A stretch of DNA of 64,000 nucleotides from Micromonospora sp. MA102 (GTDB taxonomy: Bacteria; Actinomycetota; Actinomycetes; Mycobacteriales; Micromonosporaceae), in assembly GCF_025460765.1 (NCBI RefSeq), contig NZ_JAMWEG010000003.1, positions 186,001-250,000 on the forward strand. Reading direction: 5' to 3'. The notes beneath the pieces were generated by a model. That model had not been told where the DNA came from. It did no database searches and worked only from the letters and a program-made list of their open reading frames with translations. How positions within the stretch are numbered: position 1 is the first letter of the stretch; each line of letters starts with the position of its first letter. A program made the position numbers and the translations under genes. Below, piece after piece: positions 54,341 to 60,845 of this stretch.

Positions 54341-54684
54341 CGACACGGATCCGGGGTGACGGCGACCGTGAGCGGTGGCGCGACCGGGGGGGCCGGGCGG
54401 AGGAGCGGTATCTCGACGAGGACGACGAGGAGGCGGTCAGCGCGGCCGAGGCGGCCCGGGAGGGGCTGCGTCAGATCGTCGCGCTGACCGGCCGGGACGC
54501 GCTCGGGATCACCTCCATCCAGCCCACCGACGACGGCTGGCGGGTCGGGGTGGAGGTGGTCGAGGACCACCGCATCCCGGCGTCGACCGACCTGCTCGGC
54601 CTCTACGAGGTCGAGCTGGACATGACCGGCAGCCTGCTCGGCTACCGGCGGACGCGCCGCTACCAGCGCGGCAAGGGGGACTGA
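54337..54684 (+). CDS. gvpO: gas vesicle protein GvpO
   Basis: A 115-residue protein with an acidic N-terminus and the GvpO core (GLRQIVALTGRDALGITSIQ; WRVGVEVVEDHRIPASTDLLGLYEVELD; GYRRTRRYQRG). Needed for vesicle formation in haloarchaea and streptomycetes by family knowledge. In most actinomycetes gvpO heads the operon, whereas here it is sixth. Confidence 0.9.
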   Translation: MTTRIRGDGDRERWRDRGGRAEERYLDEDDEEAVSAAEAAREGLRQIVALTGRDALGITSIQPTDDGWRVGVEVVEDHRIPASTDLLGLYEVELDMTGSLLGYRRTRRYQRGKGD

Positions 54685-54685
54685 G

Positions 54686-55063
54686 ATGACCATTGGGCGG
54701 GCTCCGTCGGTCGTGCAGAACTCCGGTCAGGTGCTGCCGGCCGGCCACGAGCCGGCGAACCTCGGCGACATCCTGGAACGGGTGCTCGACCGGGGCATCG
54801 TGATCGCCGGTGACATCCGGGTCAGCCTGCTCGACATCGAGCTGCTGACCCTCAAGCTGCGGCTGGTCATCGCCTCGGTGGACACCGCGCGGCAGATCGG
54901 CATCGACTGGTGGGAGCACGACCCGTGGCTCAGCTCCCGGGCGCGGCCGCCGGTCGAGCCGGGCCCGCGCGACCCGGAGGAGGTCGAGGCGTCCCGCCGG
55001 CCCCGGGTGGCGGCCCGCGCCGAGCGGGACCGGAGGGAGGGCTGGCATGACCACGACCTCTGA
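54686..55063 (+). CDS. gvpJ: GvpA-related minor shell protein GvpJ
   Basis: A 125-residue GvpA/J-family protein. The A-domain (LGDILERVLDRGIVIAGDIR; VSLLDIELLTLKLRLVIASVDTARQIG) is followed by WWEHDPWL and a charged tail, typical of GvpJ. Thought to form tips or help nucleation. It starts 1 nt after gvpO and overlaps gvpL by 17 nt. Confidence 0.85.
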   Translation: MTIGRAPSVVQNSGQVLPAGHEPANLGDILERVLDRGIVIAGDIRVSLLDIELLTLKLRLVIASVDTARQIGIDWWEHDPWLSSRARPPVEPGPRDPEEVEASRRPRVAARAERDRREGWHDHDL

Positions 55064-55847
55064 CCCCACCCGGGCCACCGGGACCGCGGTCTGGCTGCAC
55101 GGCGTGGTCGCCGGGACGGCCACGCCCGCCGGGCTCCCCGGCATCGCCGGCACCCCGGTCCGGGCGGTGGCCGCCGCCGGCCTGGTCGCCGTGGTCAGCG
55201 ACGCCCCGCTCAGCGAGTACGGCGAGGCCGCGCTGCGCCGCAACCTGGAGGACCTGGCCTGGCTGGAGCGGGCCGCCCGGGCCCACCACGCCGTGGTCGA
55301 CGCGCTGTCCCGATCCGGCGCGGTGGTGCCCGCCCGGCTCGCCACCGTCCACCGTGACGACGACCGGGTGGCCCGGGTGCTGGTCGAGCGGCACGACGAG
55401 CTGGCCGGCACGCTGGCCCGGCTCGACGGCCGCGCGGAGTGGGGCGTCAAGGGGTACGTGGTGCCCGGCGCCACCCCGCGGGTCGAGGAACCCGACGGCG
55501 GGGGCGGGGCCGGCGCGGCGTACCTGCGGCGGCGCCGGGCCCAGCTCACCGCCCGGGAGGAGGGGCAGCGCGTCGCCGCCGACGGTGCCGCCGCCGTGCA
55601 CGCCGCCCTCGCCGGGTACGCGGTCGCCGCCCGCCGGCACGCCCCGCAGGACCGGCGGCTCTCCGGCGCGCCCACGGCCATGGTGCTCAACGGGGCGTAC
55701 CTGGTCGACCGGGACCGCTGGGACGGCTTCGCCGGGCTGGCCCGGGAGGTGGCCGAACGGCACCCGGAGCTGCGGTTGGAGCTGACCGGCCCCTGGCCGC
55801 CGTACTCCTTCGTGGCCGAACCGGAGGCGGAGCCGGCATGGGCGTGA
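55047..55847 (+). CDS. gvpL: second GvpF/GvpL family protein
   Basis: A 266-residue GvpL/F protein. Features are VWLHGVVAGT, VVPARLATVHRDDDRV and the C-terminal LTGPWPPYSFV. Diverged from gvpF in the same operon. Overlaps gvpJ by 17 nt and gvpS by 10 nt. Confidence 0.87.
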   Translation: MTTTSDPTRATGTAVWLHGVVAGTATPAGLPGIAGTPVRAVAAAGLVAVVSDAPLSEYGEAALRRNLEDLAWLERAARAHHAVVDALSRSGAVVPARLATVHRDDDRVARVLVERHDELAGTLARLDGRAEWGVKGYVVPGATPRVEEPDGGGGAGAAYLRRRRAQLTAREEGQRVAADGAAAVHAALAGYAVAARRHAPQDRRLSGAPTAMVLNGAYLVDRDRWDGFAGLAREVAERHPELRLELTGPWPPYSFVAEPEAEPAWA

Positions 55848-56059
55848 CCACGCTGGCGCCGAGCAGCGCCGACGATCCGCTGACCTACCGGCCGGTGGCT
55901 CTGGTCGACCTGCTCGACCGGGTGCTCGCCACCGGCGTGGTGATCACCGGGGACATCACCCTGGCCATCGCGGACGTCGACCTGGTCCGCATCTCGCTGC
56001 GCGCGCTCATCGCCTCGGTCGGCGCGCTCGCCCCGCCCGAGCCGGAGGCCACGCCGTGA
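55838..56059 (+). CDS. gvpS: GvpA-related protein GvpS/M
   Basis: A 73-residue short GvpA-family protein (LVDLLDRVLATGVVITGDIT; LAIADVDLVRISLRALIASVG). Minor shell or nucleation role by family. ATG 55838 lies inside the end of gvpL, and its stop overlaps gvpK. Confidence 0.85.
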   Translation: MGVTTLAPSSADDPLTYRPVALVDLLDRVLATGVVITGDITLAIADVDLVRISLRALIASVGALAPPEPEATP

Positions 56060-56409
56060 CCGGCCGCGACGAGGCGGCCGACCTGGCGGCGGCGCTGGGC
56101 GAGCCGGCGTGGACGGCGCCCCGGGTCCGGCCGCTGGACCGCCGGCTCGCCGTGGACCAGGACTCCGTCGAGCGGGGGCTGGCCAGCCTGGTGCTCACCG
56201 TGATCGAGCTGCTCCGGCAGCTCATGGAACGGCAGGCGCTGCGCCGGGTCGACCTGGGCGACCTGACCGAGGAGCAGGTCGAACGGGTCGGCGCCACGCT
56301 GATGGCGCTGGAGGAGCAGATGACCCGGCTCCGCGAGTACTTCGGCCTGGCTCCCGAGGATCTCAACCTCGACCTCGGCCCGCTCGGCCCGCTGCTGCCC
56401 ACCGACTGA
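56056..56409 (+). CDS. gvpK: gas vesicle protein GvpK
   Basis: A 117-residue helical protein matching GvpK (DQDSVERGLASLVLTVIELL; RQLMERQALRRVDLGDLTEE; LRLR-like EQMTRLREYFGL, then DLNLDLGPLGPLL). Required for vesicle assembly by family. Last gene of the operon, which is convergent with the AAA ATPase with only 12 bp between stops. Confidence 0.9.
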   Translation: MTGRDEAADLAAALGEPAWTAPRVRPLDRRLAVDQDSVERGLASLVLTVIELLRQLMERQALRRVDLGDLTEEQVERVGATLMALEEQMTRLREYFGLAPEDLNLDLGPLGPLLPTD

Positions 56410-56421
56410 CCCGGTGCCGGC

Positions 56422-58644
56422 TCACCGCCGGGTGGCGGCGTAGGCCTCCAGGTGGGCGAGCTGGACCGGGTCCAGCGAGGGGCGGACGCGGGCGCGGGCC
56501 GCCTCGACGTGCGCGGCCGTGACCGTGCTGGCCGCCAGCGACTCGCGCATCGCGGCGAGGGCCGCCTCCCGGATCAGCGCGGCGCAGTCGGCCGCGGAGA
56601 AGGCGTCCAGCTCCGCGCCGAGCGCGGTGAGGTCCACGTCGGGCGCGAGCGGGACGTGCCGGGCGGCCGCGTGGAGGATCTCGGCGCGGGCCGGGCCGTC
56701 CGGCGGCGGCACGTACACGAGGCGTTCCAGCCGGCCGGGGCGGAGCAGCGCCGGGTCGACCAGCTCGGGGCGGTTGGTCGCGCCGACCACCACCACGTTG
56801 CGCAGTGCCTCCACCCCGTCCAGCTCGGTGAGCAGGGCGGCGACCACCCGGTCGGTGGTGCCGGCGTCGCCGGCCTGGCCCCGGACCGGGGCGAGGGCGT
56901 CCACCTCGTCGAGGAAGACCAGCGTGGGGGCCGCCTCGCGGGCCCGGCGGAACAGCTCGCGGACGGCGCGTTCGCTCTCACCGACCCACTTGGAGAGCAG
57001 CTCCGCGCCCTTCACCGACAGCACGTTGGCCCGGCCCGAACCGGCCAGCGCGGTGACCAGGTAGGTCTTGCCGCAGCCGGGCGGCCCGTAGAGCAGCACC
57101 CCGCGCGGCGGCGTCACGCCCAGCCGGGCGAAGGTGTCCGGGTAGGTCAGCGGCCAGAGCACCGATTCGGTCAACGTCTGCCGGACCTCGTGCAGGCCAC
57201 CGACGTCGTCCAGGGTCACCGAGGCCAGCTCCAGGGTGGACGCGGCCATCGTGGTCGGCCGCACCACCTCCAGGGCGGCGGTGAAGTCGGCCATCGCCAC
57301 GGTCGGCGTCTCCGCCGCCTTCTGCCGCAGCGCCGCCCGCACCCCGGCCTCCCGGACCAGCGCGGCCAGGTCGGCGGCGACGAACCCCGGCGTACGCCCG
57401 GCCACCTCGTCCAGCCGGACGTCCTCGGCCAGCGGCACCTGCCGGGTGAGCACGGTCAGCTGCTCCCGGCGCAGCGCCGCGTCGGGCAGCGGCACGGTGA
57501 TCCGCAGCGAGAGCAGGTCCGGGGCGCGCAGCGCCGGATCCACCGCCTCGGGCCGCCCGGTCGTGCAGACGACCGCCGCCCCGGACCGGACCGTCTCGGC
57601 GACCACCTGCCGGAACACCGTGGCCAGCGGACCGGGCTCGTCGGCCGGGGCGACCGCCTCCACGTCGGTCACCAGCAGCACGGCCGGGCCGTCGGCCCGG
57701 ACCGCGTCGGCGGCCTCGCGCAGCCGGCGGGCGGCGGCGTCGTTGCCCAGCGCGGCCAGTTCCGGGCCCCACAGCGGGCGGACCCGGGCGCGGACCCGGG
57801 CGGCGACCGCGCGGACCAGCGCCGACTTGCCCGAGCCGGCGGGGCCGCTGACGAGCACGCCGAGCGAGACCGTGGTGCCGAGCCGGCCCAGCACCTCCCG
57901 GTGGTGGAAGCCCAGGTCGAGCAGTTCGGTCAGCTCCTCGGCCTGGGCCCGCAGCCCGGGCAGCTCGTCCACGTCCGGGGCGTCCTCGGGCCCGAGCAGG
58001 CCGTCGGCCGGCGCGGAGGTGGCCGGGGCCGCCGGGCCCGCCTCGCCGGCCGGGCCGGAGCCGCGGGTGGCCGGGCCGTGCTCCCAGCCGACCACGGTGT
58101 CCATGGTGACCAGCGCGCCGGTCGGCGGCTCGGCCGCCACCACGGTGAGCAGGGTGCTGGTCCAGGCGTACCCCACGGTGGTGGCCAGGCTGCGCCGGGC
58201 GGCCTCGACCAGACCGCGCAGCGCGGCGTCGGGAAGCACGTCCTGGGGCAGCAGCGAGACGTCGTCGCCGGCGGTGACCACCTTGCCGAGCAGGGCGAGC
58301 CGGAGCATCTCCGGGGAGACCGCGGCGACCACGCCGACCGGGCCGGCCAGGGTGAGCCGGCGCGCCGGGGCCGCCGGCAGCGGGCTCACCGTGACCTGCC
58401 CGCCGTCGCGCAGGCCCAGGTTGCCCAGCAGCAGGTCGTCGGCGTAGAGCAGGGCGCTGCTCGCGCCCGGTTCGGCCGGCGCGGCGATGCCGGCGGTCAC
58501 CCGGCGGCCGGCCAGCCGCACCGGGTCGCCGGGGCGCAGCGCCAGCGCCGTGAGCACCTCGGGGTGCAGGCGGACGACGCCCCGCCGGGCGTCCAGCGCC
58601 GCCGGCCGCAGGGTCGCGATCAGGGTCAGGTCGGGTTCCGCCAC
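56422..58644 (-). CDS. CDC48-like tandem AAA ATPase with degenerate first ring
   Basis: A 740-residue protein with a CDC48-type N-domain (~1-190), linker, AAA D1 (~225-455) and AAA D2 (~475-735). D2 is canonical: Walker A GPPGCGKT (520-527), pore loop SKWVGESE, Walker B TLVFLDEVDA, and LLRPGRLERLV with arginine fingers. D1 keeps Walker A GPAGSGKS (267-274), but its Walker B reads VLLVTDVEA (DE replaced) and the RPGR segment is RAPDLLSLR. So D1 probably binds but does not hydrolyse ATP normally. Likely an unfoldase or remodeller. Convergent with gvpK, 12 bp apart. Confidence 0.9.
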   Translation of the reverse strand: MAEPDLTLIATLRPAALDARRGVVRLHPEVLTALALRPGDPVRLAGRRVTAGIAAPAEPGASSALLYADDLLLGNLGLRDGGQVTVSPLPAAPARRLTLAGPVGVVAAVSPEMLRLALLGKVVTAGDDVSLLPQDVLPDAALRGLVEAARRSLATTVGYAWTSTLLTVVAAEPPTGALVTMDTVVGWEHGPATRGSGPAGEAGPAAPATSAPADGLLGPEDAPDVDELPGLRAQAEELTELLDLGFHHREVLGRLGTTVSLGVLVSGPAGSGKSALVRAVAARVRARVRPLWGPELAALGNDAAARRLREAADAVRADGPAVLLVTDVEAVAPADEPGPLATVFRQVVAETVRSGAAVVCTTGRPEAVDPALRAPDLLSLRITVPLPDAALRREQLTVLTRQVPLAEDVRLDEVAGRTPGFVAADLAALVREAGVRAALRQKAAETPTVAMADFTAALEVVRPTTMAASTLELASVTLDDVGGLHEVRQTLTESVLWPLTYPDTFARLGVTPPRGVLLYGPPGCGKTYLVTALAGSGRANVLSVKGAELLSKWVGESERAVRELFRRAREAAPTLVFLDEVDALAPVRGQAGDAGTTDRVVAALLTELDGVEALRNVVVVGATNRPELVDPALLRPGRLERLVYVPPPDGPARAEILHAAARHVPLAPDVDLTALGAELDAFSAADCAALIREAALAAMRESLAASTVTAAHVEAARARVRPSLDPVQLAHLEAYAATRR

Positions 58645-58687
58645 CCGCCCGACAGTAGCCGCCGGTACCCCGTCGTGCCGGCGGGCC

Positions 58688-59161
58688 TCAGAGCGGGCCG
58701 GTGTCCTCCAGCAGCGAGGGATCGCGCCGGATCATCTCGGCCAGCCGGGCCGCCGGGTCGGTGACCAGCCCGTCGTGCCCCGGGGCCGGCACCGTCTTCA
58801 CCGACATCGGCCAGGCCGGCGGGGGCGCCGGCGCGGACGCCGCGCCGACCGTCACCTCCGGGCCGGACCAGGCGACCCGCAACGGGTACGCCTGCCCGCC
58901 CAGCTCCACCCGCACGACGACGGCCAGCCCGGGGTGCTCGGCGACCACCCGGCGGACCGCCTCGGCCACCTCCTCGACCGGGTCCCGCCGCTCCGGCCGG
59001 TCGCCCCCACGCAACCGGTACGCACCGTGCCCCGCCCGCCCGTCCACCGGCCGGTCGTGCTCGGCCTCCTCGTCCGCCTCACCGGGCAGCGGCGTCCGGC
59101 GGCGCTGCGCCTCCTCGCGCCGGGCCAGCCGGGCCAGGGTCTCGTCCAGGTCACCTCTCAT
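58688..59161 (-). CDS. unknown protein between AAA ATPase and conservon
   Basis: A 157-residue protein not recognised. The first ~60 residues are charged and Arg/Glu/Asp-rich (possible coiled helix RGDLDETLARLARREEAQRR). The middle (EEVAEAVRRVVAEHPGLAVV, then VRVELGGQAYPLRVAW) looks like a small alpha/beta domain, and a Pro-rich linker leads to a final helix (DPAARLAEMIRRDPSLLED). ATG 59161 has GGAAGGGG 8 nt upstream; GTG 59170 is possible. It sits between the conservon GTPase and the AAA gene. Confidence 0.6.
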   Translation of the reverse strand: MRGDLDETLARLARREEAQRRRTPLPGEADEEAEHDRPVDGRAGHGAYRLRGGDRPERRDPVEEVAEAVRRVVAEHPGLAVVVRVELGGQAYPLRVAWSGPEVTVGAASAPAPPPAWPMSVKTVPAPGHDGLVTDPAARLAEMIRRDPSLLEDTGPL

Positions 59162-59204
59162 CACGTCCACCCCTTCCGTGATACGGGTCGAACCGGCGCC
59201 CGGT

Positions 59205-59957
59205 TCAGGCCCCCTTCTCCCGGGTCGCCCGGTCCAGCGCCCGGTCCAGGACGACCAGCAGCGCGTCCCGTACGGAGAGCCGGTCCCGGGCGTCGAACTG
59301 CACCAGCGGCACGTGTTCGCCGATCGCCAGCGCCCAGCGGATCGACGGCAGGTCGAGGGCCAGCCGGCCGTCGAAGGCGTTCACCCCCACGGCGAACGGC
59401 AGCCCGGCCCGCTCGAAGAAGTCGATCGCCGGATAGCAGTCGTCGAGCCGGGCGCTGTCGACCACCACGAGCGCGCCCAGCGCACCCCGGGCCAGGTCGT
59501 CCCACATGAAGCCGAAGCGGGCCTGGCCGGGCGTGCCGAAGAGGTAGAGCTTGAGGCTGCGGTCGATGGTGACGCAGCCGAAGTCCATGGCCACCGTGGT
59601 GGTGGTCTTGTCCGAGGCCGCGCCCGGGTCGTCGACGCCGATCCCGGCGGTGGTCATCTCCGCCTCGGTGGTCAGCGGGGCGATCTCGGAGATCGCGCCC
59701 ACCGTGGTGGTCTTGCCCACCCCGAAGCCACCGGCGATGAGGATCTTCACCGGGACCGGTGGGCGCGGCGCGGACACCCGGCTGACCGTCGGGGCGGCCA
59801 CCTCGGGCGGCCGGTACGGCGGCGGCGGAGCCGGCGTGGCGGGCCGGTCGGCCGGCGGGACGGTGGTGGGCGGGGCGCCGTACCGGGTGGCGGCGCTGTT
59901 CGCGACGGGCCCGCCCGCCGCGGCCGCCGGCCATTCAGGAGATCGCACGGAGTCCAT
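59205..59957 (-). CDS. cvnD: conservon GTP-binding protein CvnD
   Basis: A 250-residue protein. After a ~65-residue Pro/Ala-rich leader, the GTPase domain has the P-loop LIAGGFGVGKTTTVGA (G1), DFGCVTI with LFGTPGQARFGFMW (G3-like) and VGVNAFDGR (G4-like). It belongs to the Cvn9/MglA-like group of conservon small GTPases. Acts with the roadblock protein at the inner membrane. ATG 59957 is inside the cvnC end (23-nt overlap). Confidence 0.88.
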   Translation of the reverse strand: MDSVRSPEWPAAAAGGPVANSAATRYGAPPTTVPPADRPATPAPPPPYRPPEVAAPTVSRVSAPRPPVPVKILIAGGFGVGKTTTVGAISEIAPLTTEAEMTTAGIGVDDPGAASDKTTTTVAMDFGCVTIDRSLKLYLFGTPGQARFGFMWDDLARGALGALVVVDSARLDDCYPAIDFFERAGLPFAVGVNAFDGRLALDLPSIRWALAIGEHVPLVQFDARDRLSVRDALLVVLDRALDRATREKGA

Positions 59958-60384
59958 CAATCACTCGCAGGATGAGGTCGGGGTCGAGGGCGTCGTCGGC
60001 GTCCCCGAGGTGCACGTCGAGATGCCCGGCGGCGCGGAGGTCGCCGACGAGCACCCGGGTCACGCCGAAGTGCATCCGCGTCCGGGCGGAGATCTCGGCC
60101 ACCGAGATCGGCTCCGCGCAGAGGGCCACGATCGTCGCCAGTTCCGGGGCCAGCCGGGCGATCACCGCCCACGAGCCGCTCTCCGGCCGGGCGGTCACCT
60201 GGGTCTCCAGGCCGATCGCCGGATCGCCGTCCACCCGCCCGGCGGTCAGCACGAACGGACGCGGACCGGTGGGCTCCCCGTCGCCCGCGTCCGGCCCGGG
60301 GCCGGGGGACGGCGCGCGCAGGAAGGGGCGGATCCGGGTGCCGGGCTCCGGCTCCGGGTCCTCGCCGGCCGCCTCCGGGGTCAT
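59935..60384 (-). CDS. cvnC: conservon DUF742 protein CvnC
   Basis: A 149-residue DUF742 protein. The C-terminal ~100 residues (RPFVLTAGRVDGDPAIGLET; ISVAEISARTRMHFGVTRVL; VGDLRAAGHLDVHL) include a winged-helix-like segment. Starts overlap the roadblock stop (ATGA), so the four conservon genes are one coupled operon. Confidence 0.9.
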   Translation of the reverse strand: MTPEAAGEDPEPEPGTRIRPFLRAPSPGPGPDAGDGEPTGPRPFVLTAGRVDGDPAIGLETQVTARPESGSWAVIARLAPELATIVALCAEPISVAEISARTRMHFGVTRVLVGDLRAAGHLDVHLGDADDALDPDLILRVIDGLRAIS

Positions 60385-60845
60385 TGCTGGACGGCGTTCT
60401 TCAGTTCGGCGATCAACCGGGGGCTCAGGGCGCCGCCGGCCCGGCCGGCGAAGAGCGTCATCTCGTACGCCACGGTGCCCAGGTTGGCCGAGCGGTCGGC
60501 GACCACGCCGAGCACCGAGCCGCTGCTGATCGCGCTGATCAGCAGATAGCCCTCGGCCATGTCGACGATCACCCGGTTCAACCCGCCGAGGGCGTACCAG
60601 CTGGCCGCGCCTCCGGCGAGGCTGGTCATCCCGGAGACGACGGCGGCCAGCCGCTCCGCGTTGGACCGGTCCTTGATGGCGGACATGGCCATCAGCAGCC
60701 CGTCCGAGGAGACCGCGATAGCCTCCATCACCCCGGCCGTGCTGGAGGTGAACGAGTCGAGCAGCCAGTTGAAGGTGCGCGCCTCGGGGCTGAGGCCGCC
60801 GGCGGTGGTCTGGTCGGCGTTGTCGTGCAGGAACGGGCTGGTCAC
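60381..60845 (-). CDS. cvnB: conservon roadblock/LC7 protein CvnB
   Basis: A 154-residue roadblock/LC7-domain protein (FNWLLDSFTSSTAGVMEAIA; VSSDGLLMAMSAIKDRSNAE; RLAAVVSGMTSLAGG). By analogy with MglB, it may act as the GTPase-activating partner of CvnD. GTG 60845 overlaps the cvnA stop (GTGA). Confidence 0.9.
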   Translation of the reverse strand: MTSPFLHDNADQTTAGGLSPEARTFNWLLDSFTSSTAGVMEAIAVSSDGLLMAMSAIKDRSNAERLAAVVSGMTSLAGGAASWYALGGLNRVIVDMAEGYLLISAISSGSVLGVVADRSANLGTVAYEMTLFAGRAGGALSPRLIAELKNAVQQ

